Shown one piece after another: positions 34,558-43,273 of a stretch of 64,000 nt of DNA (position 1 is its first letter; every line of letters begins with the position of its first letter). The DNA comes from Achromobacter spanius (GTDB taxonomy: Bacteria; Pseudomonadota; Gammaproteobacteria; Burkholderiales; Burkholderiaceae_B): assembly GCF_002812705.1 (NCBI RefSeq), contig NZ_CP025030.1, forward strand, positions 4,588,001-4,652,000, written 5' to 3'. The position numbers and the translations under genes were made by a program. Under the pieces are notes generated by a model. That model saw nothing but the letters and a program-made list of their open reading frames with translations, made no database searches and had not been told where the DNA came from.

Positions 34558-35304
34558 TCAGCGCATCCCTCCCGCCCCCAGGATTACCTCGCCCGTCACC
34601 CACCCCGCCTCGTCGGACGCCAGGAACGCGACGATCGACGCAATATCCTCAACCTTTCCGACGCGGCCCAGCGGCGTCTGGCCTACATTCCACGATTCAA
34701 AGTCCGAGCCCATCACGCCAGCTGCATGAGTACCTTCGGTTTCGATCAGGCCGGGGTTGACCGCGTTGACGCGGATGCCTCGGGGGCCGAGTTCGCGTGC
34801 GAGCACGCCGGTAATGGCGTCAATGGCTCCCTTGGTGCCGGTGTAGATGGCGCTCTCGGCGGGCAGCACGCTCGTCACGTTGGAACTGATGTTGATGATG
34901 CTGCCGCCCTGGCCCAGATGCCGCGCGGCGGCGCCGGCAACCAGCAGCGTACCCAGCACGTTGATATCGAACTGCTGTCGGTACAGGGCTTCGGTGGTGT
35001 CTTCGATCTTGGCGAACTGGTAGATGCCCGCGTTGTTCACCACGATGTCCAGCCGCCCGAAGTGCTCGATGGCCGACCCGACCAGCGCCTCGACGTCCGC
35101 CTGCTTGGTGACATCCGCTGCCACCGCCACCGCCGTCCCGCCAGCGGCTTCGATGTCGGCCACCACCTTGTCGGCACCGCTTCGGCTTGAAGCGTAATTG
35201 ACGATGACCTCCGCGCCATCGGCCGCGAGCCGACGCGCGATGCCCGCGCCAATGCCCTTCGATGCGCCCGTTATCAGGGCGACTTTGTCTTTCAACTTGC
35301 TCAT
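34558..35304 (-). CDS. Short-chain dehydrogenase/reductase (FabG-like)
   Basis: A 248-residue SDR with cofactor motif ITGASKGIGAGIARRLA and intact catalytic Tyr-Lys (IYTGTKGA). It resembles the 3-oxoacyl/glucose-1-dehydrogenase-like group widespread as stand-alone oxidoreductases. I start at MSKLKDKVAL. It is divergent from a LysR gene (132 bp), its probable regulator. Confidence 0.88.
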   Translation of the reverse strand: MSKLKDKVALITGASKGIGAGIARRLAADGAEVIVNYASSRSGADKVVADIEAAGGTAVAVAADVTKQADVEALVGSAIEHFGRLDIVVNNAGIYQFAKIEDTTEALYRQQFDINVLGTLLVAGAAARHLGQGGSIINISSNVTSVLPAESAIYTGTKGAIDAITGVLARELGPRGIRVNAVNPGLIETEGTHAAGVMGSDFESWNVGQTPLGRVGKVEDIASIVAFLASDEAGWVTGEVILGAGGMR

Positions 35305-35436
35305 GTCTTGCGATTCCAGAATCGGCTGGGCCGGGATGGTCCAGCTCGGCGAAGCCGTCATGGTGATCGGAATAGAATTGTTTGCGAACTGCCATTTCTG
35401 TATATTTGCCGTTCAGTTTTGAACGGGAATCACAGC

Positions 35437-36318
35437 ATGGAATGGAGCGACGTCCGGATCTTCCTGGCGGTGGCCCGTGGCCAATCCTTTGGCGAAGCCG
35501 CACGGCGCCTGGGCGTGAGCCATCCCACCGTGGGCCGCCGTATCAAGGCGCTGGAAGACGAAGCCGAACAACCCCTCTTTCGCAGAACGAAAGACGGGCT
35601 GGTGCTGACGGACGCGGGGGACGCCGTGATGGCGTTGGCGGAATCCATGGAGAATTCCGCGCTGTCTATGGAAAGACGGCTGGCGGGCAACCACGAACGC
35701 CTGGAAGGCATTTTGCGGATATCGTCGGCCGAGTGGTTTGCGGGCTATGTGCTGGCGCCTGTCCTGGCCGAACTGACCCGCCGCCATCCCGCCGTCGTGG
35801 CCGAGGTGATCGCCAGCTACCGGTTGCTTGATCTATCACGCCGAGAAGCCGACGTGGCCTTTCGTATCGTGCCCTTTACCGAACCAGACATCGTTCAACG
35901 CCGCCTGATGACGGTTTCGTACGGGCTATATGGTTCGGCAGACACCGCATCCGCCATGCAGCACGATCCGTCTTCAGTGGGACTGATTCTGATGAACACG
36001 GCACAGTCCCACTTTCCGGATGTCGCATGGCTGCTGGATAGGTTTCCGCAGTCTTCCCGCGTTTTCACCAGCACAAGCCGGGCTGTTCAAGCGCAAATGT
36101 GCGCACGCGGCATGGGTATCGCCGTGCTGCCCAGACCGCTTGGCGATGCCGTGCCTGGCTTGCAGCGCATCGACATGCCGGACAAGCCGCCAAGCAGGGA
36201 TATATGGGTGGGCTACCACCACGATCTGCGGCATATGGATCGCTTGCGAGCGATGCTGGATATCGCGGATGCGCTGCTGTCGGATGCCGCAACTGACGTA
36301 CAACGCGCGCAGCCTTAA
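35437..36318 (+). CDS. LysR-family transcriptional regulator
   Basis: A 293-residue LysR protein with HTH GQSFGEAARRLGVSHPTVGRR. The ATG at 35437 gives the canonical MEWSDVRIFLAVARG opening. It probably controls the divergent SDR gene. The effector is unknown. Confidence 0.9.
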   Translation: MEWSDVRIFLAVARGQSFGEAARRLGVSHPTVGRRIKALEDEAEQPLFRRTKDGLVLTDAGDAVMALAESMENSALSMERRLAGNHERLEGILRISSAEWFAGYVLAPVLAELTRRHPAVVAEVIASYRLLDLSRREADVAFRIVPFTEPDIVQRRLMTVSYGLYGSADTASAMQHDPSSVGLILMNTAQSHFPDVAWLLDRFPQSSRVFTSTSRAVQAQMCARGMGIAVLPRPLGDAVPGLQRIDMPDKPPSRDIWVGYHHDLRHMDRLRAMLDIADALLSDAATDVQRAQP

Positions 36319-36462
36319 CAGAACGCTATCTTTCGGACCCAGACGTTCGACCGCGACCTGACCTCTGACAAGGAGCCGCACTTCCATCGCGGCAACTTCT
36401 GCAGCGTGATCCGTTGCTCACACTGGCACGGTTGAGCGAATTTACGTCGTTCTTCCGTTTGA

Positions 36463-37062
36463 TCAACGGGCCGGGCTGGCATCGTCAAGCAAAGCCAGCG
36501 CGGGCCGAACCAAACCGCGCAGCAACTCCGGTTCCGGTCGCGAACGCGCCAGCACGCGCAGGCCCATCAGCAAGCCGAGCAGCATGCGCGCAAGATCCTC
36601 TGCCGGCTGCGTGGCGTTGATGGTGCCGGCCGCTTGCCCCGCCTGCACGCAGCGCAGGAAGAAGGCTTCCATATCCCGCAGCACAAGGGCCAGCGCCTGC
36701 TGGAACTCGGCATCGTGCGGAGACAGCTCCAGCGCCGAATTCACGATCATGCAACCCTTGCGCTGTTCGTCCGCCAGCGATAGTTCAATGATCTCGTCAA
36801 AGAACGCGCCGATGGCCTCGCGAGGCGTCAATTGCGACTCAAAGCGCCTGACCCGTTCGCAAAAGCCACGCTCGACGTAATGCGCAAGCGCCCGCTGGTA
36901 CAAGCTGCGCTTGTCTCCAAAGGTGTTGTACAGGCTGGGGCCAACGATCCCCATCGCAGCGGTCAGGTCGCGAACCGACGTGGCTTCATAGCCGCGCGAC
37001 CAGAAGCATTCGATGGCGGCGTCAAGCGCCGCCGCTTCGTCAAACTGCCTGGGGCGCGCCAT
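36463..37062 (-). CDS. TetR-family transcriptional regulator
   Basis: A 199-residue TetR protein with HTH TSVRDLTAAMGIVGPSLYNTF and a C-terminal domain of the AcrR/YcdC-like type. It lies 51 bp downstream of the SDR gene on the same strand, so it is probably the last gene of the EamA-GST-SDR operon and may act as its feedback repressor. Confidence 0.88.
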   Translation of the reverse strand: MARPRQFDEAAALDAAIECFWSRGYEATSVRDLTAAMGIVGPSLYNTFGDKRSLYQRALAHYVERGFCERVRRFESQLTPREAIGAFFDEIIELSLADEQRKGCMIVNSALELSPHDAEFQQALALVLRDMEAFFLRCVQAGQAAGTINATQPAEDLARMLLGLLMGLRVLARSRPEPELLRGLVRPALALLDDASPAR

Positions 37063-37113
37063 GTGGGCTCCTAAGCGACTGCGTGGCGCAGCCAGCCGGT
37101 GAACGCAACGCCA

Positions 37114-37908
37114 TCATAGTGCGCGGTGGTCCTTGACTGCGTCTTCCAGCGCCGGCTTGAGCGTCAGAAACCGCGCATCAACGGCGGCGGGATCCTGCCG
37201 GTTCAGCGCGATCATCTGCGCGCGTGTCTCGCCGCCTCGGATGACCTCGAAAGCGTCCGTCTCGATTCCCTGGACGATGGCCTCGGCCACCGCGGAAGCA
37301 GGCTCCCGCGAAAACCCCAGTTCCGGGCCGGCGCGGTTGGATTGCATCATGGGCGTATCGGTCCCGCCCGGATAGGCCGTCAACACATGGATGCCTTCGC
37401 CTTTAAGCTCGCGCCGAAGCGACTCGCCGAAATGCGCCAAGCCCGCTTTCACGGCTGCGTAGGTCGTGTAGAACGGCGCCCCCACCAGCGCGATGCCAGA
37501 GGTCACGTTCACCACCATGGCATCACCGCTGGCCCGCAAGGCCGGGATCGCGGCGCGGGTCAGCAAGATCGGCGCAAGCAGGTCCACGGTCACCATCTGC
37601 TCGATGTCGGCCTCTGCCGTACTTTCCAAACGGCCAGCGCGCACGCCGCCCGCGTTGTTGATCAGGATGTCGAGCCCGCCCAAGGCCGCAACGGCCTTGT
37701 CGAGCGTAGCGATGCGTCCTTCGGTTGTTCCTACGTCGGCGCAAACCCCCGTGGCTGAATCCAGACCGCGCAGCGCATCATCCAGCACGCTTTGCCGCCG
37801 CCCCGTGATGACCACCCTGGCGCCGCGCGCCGTCAGCGCATGGGCCAGCGCAAGGCCGATGCCGCTTGATCCGCCTGTGATCAGAGCCCGTTTGTTCTTC
37901 AGATCCAT
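37114..37908 (-). CDS. Short-chain dehydrogenase/reductase
   Basis: A 264-residue SDR: ITGGSSGIGLALAHALTARG cofactor motif, NNAGG, and catalytic YAAVK. The ATG at 37908 lies 1 bp after the GST stop, so the two are translationally linked. It resembles oxidoreductases of the DltE/YdfG-like group. The substrate is unknown. Confidence 0.88.
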   Translation of the reverse strand: MDLKNKRALITGGSSGIGLALAHALTARGARVVITGRRQSVLDDALRGLDSATGVCADVGTTEGRIATLDKAVAALGGLDILINNAGGVRAGRLESTAEADIEQMVTVDLLAPILLTRAAIPALRASGDAMVVNVTSGIALVGAPFYTTYAAVKAGLAHFGESLRRELKGEGIHVLTAYPGGTDTPMMQSNRAGPELGFSREPASAVAEAIVQGIETDAFEVIRGGETRAQMIALNRQDPAAVDARFLTLKPALEDAVKDHRAL

Positions 37909-37909
37909 C

Positions 37910-38626
37910 TCAGGCTCCTTGTGACGACGCCGGGGGAAAGTTCGACGGGAACAACGCCCGCTTGGTTTCGTCGTCGTTGACCGTTTTCCACTGGTGGCTT
38001 TTGCTAAGCGCCCGGGCGGGCGCAACGGCTGGGCGCGCATCCACACTGGCGAACCAGCGCTTCAGTTCCGGAAACGGTGCCAGCGGGTCTTCGGCGCCCT
38101 TAAAGACACGGGAGGCCCGGTCCAGCCAGCCCCACGCCGAAATATCCGCGATGGTGAAGCTGTTGCCCACGATGAACTCGCGCCCCTTCATGTGCTCGTC
38201 CAGCACCTGGTAGTGCCGCTCGGCCTCGCGGCGGTAACGGTTGACGGCATAGTCCAGGCCATCGGGCGCTGCGAACTGAAAGTGCACCGCCTGGCCAGAG
38301 AACGGGCCCAGGCCCGATGCAATGAACAACAGCCATGACAGCAACTCCGGCCGATCCTCCGGCGTGCCTGTCAGTTTGCCGGTCTTGTCGGCCAGATAGA
38401 TCAGGATGGCCGTCGAGTCGAACACGCGCGCTTCCTTGCCGCCAGGGCCGTCGGTATCAACGATGGCCGGCACCTTGCCGTTCGGATTGATGGCCCGAAA
38501 GTCTGGCGTGTGCTGCTGGCCTTTGCTGGTGTCGACCGGCACGGCTTCGTACTCCAGCCCGGTCTCTTCCAGGAAAAGCGCGATCTTTGCGGGGTTAGGC
38601 GTCGGATGAAAGTAAAAACGGATCAT
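37910..38626 (-). CDS. Glutathione S-transferase
   Basis: A 238-residue GST. The thioredoxin-like N-terminal domain (IRFYFHPTPNPAKIALFLEE, NPNGKVPAI, ESTAIL-like FDSTAILIYLA) is followed by an all-helical domain (FTIADISAWGW). It resembles the Ure2p/YfcG-like subgroup. It overlaps the EamA gene by 4 bp and is followed at once by an SDR, suggesting a detoxification cassette: exporter, conjugation enzyme, reductase and regulator. Confidence 0.88.
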   Translation of the reverse strand: MIRFYFHPTPNPAKIALFLEETGLEYEAVPVDTSKGQQHTPDFRAINPNGKVPAIVDTDGPGGKEARVFDSTAILIYLADKTGKLTGTPEDRPELLSWLLFIASGLGPFSGQAVHFQFAAPDGLDYAVNRYRREAERHYQVLDEHMKGREFIVGNSFTIADISAWGWLDRASRVFKGAEDPLAPFPELKRWFASVDARPAVAPARALSKSHQWKTVNDDETKRALFPSNFPPASSQGA

Positions 38627-39612
38627 GGCGGGTTCCTCGCTACGGTGGTGGTCGATGGGACTGCGGCTTTGCGCTTGGGACGGGCGGCCAGAAGCACGCC
38701 GCCGACCACGGCAAGAAGGGCAACGCCCTCTTCCCACGACGGCAGCTCACCCAGGACGGGAATGGCGGTCAGCGCGGCAACCGCCGGGATCAAGGCGATG
38801 ATGGCAGTGGCGGCCGACGGCCCCAGCAGCGCAACGGATCTGTTGAAGGACACGATGGCCACGCCGCTCATCAAGACGCCCTGATAGAACGCCTGCAAAC
38901 CGATTTCGCCGGGCGACGCCAAGGCAAGGCGGCTGAGCCCGGCAAACAGGTAGACCGGCAGGAACAGCACGGCCGACCAGAAGCAAATCAACGCCGCTGC
39001 CTGCACCGGCGTCAACGCGCTGCGCCGAAACAGCAGCGTATAAACGGCCCACATCGCGGCGGCAGTGATCAGCGCCAAGATACCCACCGGGTTCGCAACA
39101 CCGTGCGCAGAGGCTCCGCCCACGATCATGCAGATCAGCCCGATAACGATGGCCAGATAGCCGAGCGACCGCCCCCTGCCTGGTTTTTCTTTCAGGAAGA
39201 CCCACGCAAACAGGCCAACGAAAACCGGCATCAATGTCGGCGCCACTGCCGCTGCCCGCCCGGCGGACGTGAGCTGCAAGCCCAGAGCGACCGCCAGCAC
39301 GAAGGGCATGCCCCACAGGCAGGCATACAGCAGTCCTTCACTCCATTGCTTGGCAGACATGCGCCTGGAACCCCGCAGCAATACGGGAAAGAGAATGAGG
39401 GCGCCGATACCGAATCGCAGCGCGGTGACATCCCACAAGCGCAATTCGCGCGTCACGCTAAAGCGCGTCACGACGAACCAGCCGGCGAAGATCAGAACGC
39501 TAAGGGCCGCCCAGCAGAGACCTTGGAGGGTTTTGCGAGAGGGTTGCTGGGGGTGGGACGTGGCAGCGGGTCCGATGGCGGCATCCTGGATGGGGTCGGC
39601 AAGTTGCGTCAT
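38623..39612 (-). CDS. EamA/DMT-family transporter
   Basis: A 329-residue membrane protein with ten predicted TM segments forming two EamA repeats (FAGWFVVTRFSV..., TAAAMWAVYTLLFRRSA...). I start at MTQLADPI (39612), because upstream codons show no coding look. It is the first gene of the EamA-GST-SDR-TetR operon and overlaps the GST gene as ATGA. It probably exports a small metabolite. Confidence 0.85.
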   Translation of the reverse strand: MTQLADPIQDAAIGPAATSHPQQPSRKTLQGLCWAALSVLIFAGWFVVTRFSVTRELRLWDVTALRFGIGALILFPVLLRGSRRMSAKQWSEGLLYACLWGMPFVLAVALGLQLTSAGRAAAVAPTLMPVFVGLFAWVFLKEKPGRGRSLGYLAIVIGLICMIVGGASAHGVANPVGILALITAAAMWAVYTLLFRRSALTPVQAAALICFWSAVLFLPVYLFAGLSRLALASPGEIGLQAFYQGVLMSGVAIVSFNRSVALLGPSAATAIIALIPAVAALTAIPVLGELPSWEEGVALLAVVGGVLLAARPKRKAAVPSTTTVARNPP

Positions 39613-39684
39613 GCGGTGGCCTCCCCCGGGTGCAGGCTGGTTGACGAAGCACTTGCGTTGCAGGTGCCGTGCAATGTCTGGCGA

Positions 39685-39706
39685 TTTTATATCGACTGCT
39701 ATAAAA
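39685..39706. promoter_or_regulatory. Inverted repeat upstream of the EamA operon
   Basis: Perfect 7-bp arms (ttttata/tataaaa) around an 8-nt centre, 73 bp upstream of the EamA start. It is a plausible operator overlapping the promoter. The binding protein is not known; the TetR at the end of the operon is one candidate. Confidence 0.5.
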
Positions 39707-39744
39707 TATGCCAGCATTGATTTTCCCAGCGCGCCGATGAACGG

Positions 39745-40653
39745 CTAATGCGATGCTGCCCCATCAACAAAAGCAGACAGATCACGATTGAAGCGCTGCG
39801 TCTCTTCGATAAAGGGCGAGTGCCCCGCTTCTGGGTAGAACTTGCCGATGGCATCGGCGTTCAAAGCCTTGGCCCGATTGAAGGACGGTTCGGCTTGAAC
39901 CAACGCATCACGCGCACCGTAAATCAACAACAGCGGCTTGTGCATGGCCCCCAAGCCCTTCGGCGCATTCAGCGACATACCATGCACGGCGTTCTGCATG
40001 TTCTGTGACGCCATGGCCGCATTCGCCAGCAAACGCTGGAACGTCTGCGCGTCCGGCTGCGTGGCAAAGCACAGCGCCACGAACTCACGCTCGGCATCAA
40101 GATGCGTCTTGAGATCCGGCGATGCCATTCCGTTGTAAACCTGCGGATGCGACACGATTTGTTCCGATTTCAGCTCAATGACACCGCCCACGTACACAGC
40201 GCCTGCGATTTTCTCGTCACCATAGGCAGCGAGATAGTTCGTGGCCACAGCAGCGCCCAGCGACCATCCCACCAAGACAGGCTGCCGGGCTCCTGACCCA
40301 GCAATCACCGCTGCCAGATCATCCGCCCAACGCCCGCCATCACGGTAGGCATCGGCGCGCTCCGGTTGACCGGACATACCATGCCCGCGCATATCAAAGG
40401 TAATCAGCCGATAGCGCTGCAACTCAGGGCTGTTGATCTGCTTGTCCCAGCTCAGGTGGCTGCCAAGCAAGCCGTGAATGAAGATGATGGGCTGCCCGTT
40501 CGGGTCACCGGCTTCTTGCACCGCGATGCGCACCCCATCAGGCGCCGTCACGGTGTACGGTTCCACGGCAGCCTGCGCTAGCGCGGATGCAGCCATCAAG
40601 GCCACGGCGGCCAAGCCCTTGCGCCATGTGCTGAAGAGGTTGAAAGACATCAT
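39745..40653 (-). CDS. Exported alpha/beta-hydrolase
   Basis: A 302-residue alpha/beta hydrolase with a signal peptide (about residues 1-28, LAAVALMAASALAQAA). The nucleophile elbow is GWSLGAA, the oxyanion region IFIHGLLGSHLSWD, and the C-terminal histidine is in AGHSPF. An AAGGAG site sits 7 bp before the ATG. It is divergent from a MerR gene, and the gap carries a MerR-type dyad. The substrate is unknown; haloperoxidase/esterase-like members are closest. Confidence 0.87.
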   Translation of the reverse strand: MMSFNLFSTWRKGLAAVALMAASALAQAAVEPYTVTAPDGVRIAVQEAGDPNGQPIIFIHGLLGSHLSWDKQINSPELQRYRLITFDMRGHGMSGQPERADAYRDGGRWADDLAAVIAGSGARQPVLVGWSLGAAVATNYLAAYGDEKIAGAVYVGGVIELKSEQIVSHPQVYNGMASPDLKTHLDAEREFVALCFATQPDAQTFQRLLANAAMASQNMQNAVHGMSLNAPKGLGAMHKPLLLIYGARDALVQAEPSFNRAKALNADAIGKFYPEAGHSPFIEETQRFNRDLSAFVDGAASH

Positions 40654-40693
40654 GTTGAAGCTCCTTCGAATGGAAAGAGCCCAGGCTAAAGCC

Positions 40694-40707
40694 TGACATT
40701 AGTGTCA
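40694..40707. promoter_or_regulatory. MerR-type operator within the hydrolase promoter
   Basis: TGACATTAGTGTCA is a 5-bp dyad with a 4-nt centre. On the minus strand it follows a TTGACT -35 box (40709-40714) and precedes a weak -10, with an 18-19 bp spacer; that stretched spacing is the hallmark of MerR-activated promoters. Confidence 0.65.
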
Positions 40708-40737
40708 CAGTCAAGCGCGGATGATAAGGTTCGATCC

Positions 40738-41118
40738 ATGAACGAGACTGAGTCCACCACCCTGCTGAGGATCGGCGCCTTGGCGCAAGCAACCGGCGTC
40801 AGCGTACGTTCGATTCGTCACTACGATCAGCACGGTCTGCTTGCATCAACGCGGGCTGAGAATGGCTACCGTGCCTTCGAGGCGGTGGCCGTCACACAGG
40901 TCAAACAGATCCAGCGTTTGATCGCCACCGGCTTCAGCTTGGAAGAAATCCGCAGCTTTCCGGATTGCATGTTGCTGATCGAAGGGGCGAAGGCATGCGC
41001 GGATATGACGGATGCGAAGCGTAAGCGGCTAGCGATACTGGAGAAACAGATTGAGGCGCTGGAAAAGCAGCGCCAGCAATTAAGGTCGATGTTGATTGAA
41101 GGCGGCGGGAAGGATTGA
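40738..41118 (+). CDS. MerR-family transcriptional regulator
   Basis: A 126-residue MerR protein with N-terminal HTH (LRIGALAQATGVSVRSIRHY) and a C-terminal coiled coil (RLAILEKQIEALEKQRQQL). No metal-binding cysteine cluster is visible; the few Cys residues (SFPDCMLL, KACADM) are not in the CueR/ZntR arrangement. It is likely an activator of the divergent hydrolase in response to an organic signal. Confidence 0.88.
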   Translation: MNETESTTLLRIGALAQATGVSVRSIRHYDQHGLLASTRAENGYRAFEAVAVTQVKQIQRLIATGFSLEEIRSFPDCMLLIEGAKACADMTDAKRKRLAILEKQIEALEKQRQQLRSMLIEGGGKD

Positions 41119-41160
41119 ACCGCCGCGGATTTTGCGGAGGCCTGCACCTACCCAGTTCTT

Positions 41161-41507
41161 TCAGCTATTGCCTGGAACAATAAGCACGCCCAACCGCCCC
41201 GCAAGATCCAACAACGCGTCGTACGCCCCGACATCGTCCACCAAGCTGCGCGACTCACCATCCGGGCGCAGTGTTCCGTCGGCGATTCGATCCCCGAACA
41301 GGACCACGGCCCGAGCGGAGTCATCTTGTCGAGAAATCCAAGATAAGCCCTGCACCCGTGGATGCTTCTCATGAAGCTTTTTCCCCCATTGGCGGGTGGC
41401 CGGGTACTGGTCTTTTTCCGTATCGATAAGCTGCCTACGGTGCTGTCGAGGTGACCTTCCACCGACATCGACACCAAATCAGCAGGACGGCTACGGCGGT
41501 TAGCCAT
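41161..41507 (-). pseudogene. Broken RES-domain toxin (NAD+-degrading type), internal deletion and frameshift
   Basis: An ATG at 41507 overlaps the antitoxin stop by 8 bases and begins MANRRSRPADLV, a normal toxin start. The frame then leaves the expected sequence. The rest of a RES domain is found in another frame, reading QLIDTEKDQYPATRQWGKK, then VQGLSWISRQDDSARAVVLF and ending VLIVPGNS at 41161. The middle of the toxin, including the conserved Arg and Glu expected there, is missing. RES toxins degrade NAD+ when free of their Xre-type antitoxin. This copy should be inactive. Confidence 0.75.
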
Positions 41508-42174
41508 GTGCGACCTCCTGCACCTCATCGCGAGCGGCCTCGATCACCTGATCCGGCAAAGCAGCCAGCAAGTCCTGCGGCCGCTTACCTGATAGGAAGC
41601 TATTGGCGGACAGGAACCAATAGGCCATGCCCCAAGCATCCTTGTGCCCGTCAAATTCCTTAATGATCCCGGCCAGCGCTTTCAACGGACGGAAGCTGGC
41701 CTCCCGATCCAGACCATAGGCTGGGAAGTAGTCAACGCCGTTGTGATGAATGGCAAATATCTGCCCCTGCTTCTTCCACTTGTTTGGCTGCGCGCTAGGG
41801 TTGACGGTGCTCAGGCCTGCCAACTGGGCCACTTCGGCTGCTGTGAGCCAGTCTCCACTTTCAAGAACTGCCATGCGAGCCCGAGCCAGCATCATCGCTT
41901 CCTTGAGAAGCTGGGGCGACGCGGGCTTGCGGGGCACCAGGGCATCAACCAAGCGCTCGACAAGCTCCCGATCCTGCCGCTTAAGGAAAAGCTCAAGCAT
42001 CGATTCCGCGACGCTGGACATGTTCTGGGCAACAGTCGAAAGCGAGGCGTTATCGACATGTTCGAATGCAAGCACCACCACCTGATTGGCGTGGGATTTT
42101 CGGAGGTAGTCCTGTGCTTGCTTCGGGGTACCCACAAGGGTGGAGACCCCAGGATGGTCTTGTACGACGCTCAT
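41500..42174 (-). CDS. Xre/ParS-type antitoxin of a RES toxin-antitoxin pair
   Basis: A 224-residue protein of the larger antitoxin type found next to RES toxins: a central DNA-binding part (WLTAAEVAQLAGLSTVNPSAQ) and a C-terminal toxin-binding part (WGMAYWFLSANSFLSGKRPQDLL). Its stop overlaps the start of the broken toxin, which fixes the pairing. It looks intact. With the toxin dead, it might persist as an anti-addiction gene or a simple repressor. Three ATAAC boxes lie just upstream. Confidence 0.75.
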   Translation of the reverse strand: MSVVQDHPGVSTLVGTPKQAQDYLRKSHANQVVVLAFEHVDNASLSTVAQNMSSVAESMLELFLKRQDRELVERLVDALVPRKPASPQLLKEAMMLARARMAVLESGDWLTAAEVAQLAGLSTVNPSAQPNKWKKQGQIFAIHHNGVDYFPAYGLDREASFRPLKALAGIIKEFDGHKDAWGMAYWFLSANSFLSGKRPQDLLAALPDQVIEAARDEVQEVAHG

Positions 42175-42192
42175 GGCTGAGCTCCGTCAGAG

Positions 42193-42230
42193 TTATAACA
42201 ATTACGCCACCATAACATATCTTCTATAAC
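42193..42230. promoter_or_regulatory. Repeated ATAAC boxes in the toxin-antitoxin promoter
   Basis: Three copies of ATAAC (ending about 42199, 42216 and 42230), the first within the palindrome gttataac, lie directly upstream of the antitoxin start at 42174. They are probable autoregulatory sites. Confidence 0.45.
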
Positions 42231-42311
42231 TTAAATGGCGAAGAAAACCTTCAGTTTCTGGCTGTCATAGTCGTATGAGAGAAAATCAAGGACACCGCTG
42301 CAGGGCACGCC

Positions 42312-42332
42312 AAACCGCTTGGCAAGCGGTTT
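42312..42332. terminator. Hairpin downstream of the MetR-like gene
   Basis: Perfect 9-bp stem (aaaccgctt/aagcggttt) with a 3-nt loop, 18 bp after the regulator's stop on the minus strand. Only a TTT tail follows, so termination may be weak. Confidence 0.5.
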
Positions 42333-42349
42333 GCATACCCCGGTGAAGT

Positions 42350-43273
42350 TCATTCATCGGCGTCTTGCGCGATGGCGGTCGGCGCATCGGCGCCCGGATG
42401 GCGGGCCAGTTCGATGAAGGCCCGCACGTAGTCAATGGCGCTGTCCGCCTCGCGCGCGCCAAGAAAGATCTGCTTGGCGATGCCGCGCGCGCCCAGCCGC
42501 ACCGGCACCACGTCCATCCGGGCCGCGTATTCCTCGACCAGCCAGCGCGGCAGAGCGGCCACACCGCGTCCGCTAGCCACCATCTGCACCATGATGTCGG
42601 TGGTTTCGATGGCTTTATGGCGCTTGGGCGTGACGCCGGCCGGCAGCAGGAACTGGTTGTAGATGTCCAGCCGCTCGATGTCCACGGGGTAGCTGATCAA
42701 CACTTCCTGCGTCAGCTGCTGCGGCTTCACGTACGCAGCCGTTGCCAGGGGGTGGCCCTTGGGCACGACCAGCACCTGCTCGTAGTCGAACACGGGCTCG
42801 AACTTCAGGCCTGGCTTGAACAGCGGGTCGGGCGTCACCAGCAGGTCGATCTCGTAGCCGAACAGCGCGCCGATCCCGCCGAACTGGAACTTCTGCTTGA
42901 CGTCCACATCCACGTCGGGCCAGGCCGCCAGATACGGTGAAACCACCTTCAGCAACCACTGATAGCAAGGGTGGCATTCCATGCCGATGCGCAGCGCGCC
43001 GCGTTCGCCCTGCGCGAATTGGCCCAGGCGCTCTTCGGCCAGGTCTAGTTGCGGCAGCACGCGGTTCGCCACCGCCAGCAGGTATTGGCCGGCCTGCGTC
43101 AAGCGCAGGCTTCGACCTTCGCGCAGCCAGACGTCGGTGCCCAACTGCGCCTCCAGCTTCTTCATGCTGTGGCTCAAGGCCGACTGGGTCAGGTTCAACA
43201 CGCCCGCGGCGGCCGTCAACGACCCTTGCTTTTCGACCTGCTGGACGATGCTGAGGTGGATGCGCTCAAGCAT
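42350..43273 (-). CDS. LysR-family regulator of the MetR type
   Basis: A 307-residue LysR protein. The HTH is GSLTAAAGVLNLTQSALSHSM. The effector domain carries MetR hallmarks as I recall them from E. coli: MECHPCYQWL, FDYEQVLVVPKGHPLA, and YPVDIERLDIYNQFLLPAGV. MetR senses homocysteine and controls methionine synthase genes. It is divergent from the FMN reductase-mesX-mesD genes with 143 bp between starts, so it very probably controls them. TGAA and TTCA half-sites (43300-43303, 43319-43322) lie in the gap, but spaced wider than the classic MetR box. Confidence 0.85.
   Translation of the reverse strand: MLERIHLSIVQQVEKQGSLTAAAGVLNLTQSALSHSMKKLEAQLGTDVWLREGRSLRLTQAGQYLLAVANRVLPQLDLAEERLGQFAQGERGALRIGMECHPCYQWLLKVVSPYLAAWPDVDVDVKQKFQFGGIGALFGYEIDLLVTPDPLFKPGLKFEPVFDYEQVLVVPKGHPLATAAYVKPQQLTQEVLISYPVDIERLDIYNQFLLPAGVTPKRHKAIETTDIMVQMVASGRGVAALPRWLVEEYAARMDVVPVRLGARGIAKQIFLGAREADSAIDYVRAFIELARHPGADAPTAIAQDADE

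Noticed and set aside
36319..36435. Open reading in the LysR frame past its stop, ending in HWHG
   Set aside because: Short, no start codon and no recognised family; could be a gene remnant but nothing supports a call.
41148..41528. 126-codon frame over the RES toxin remnant
   Set aside because: Only its first 12 or so residues are toxin-like; the rest is out of frame with the preserved RES C-terminus, so the locus is annotated as a pseudogene.
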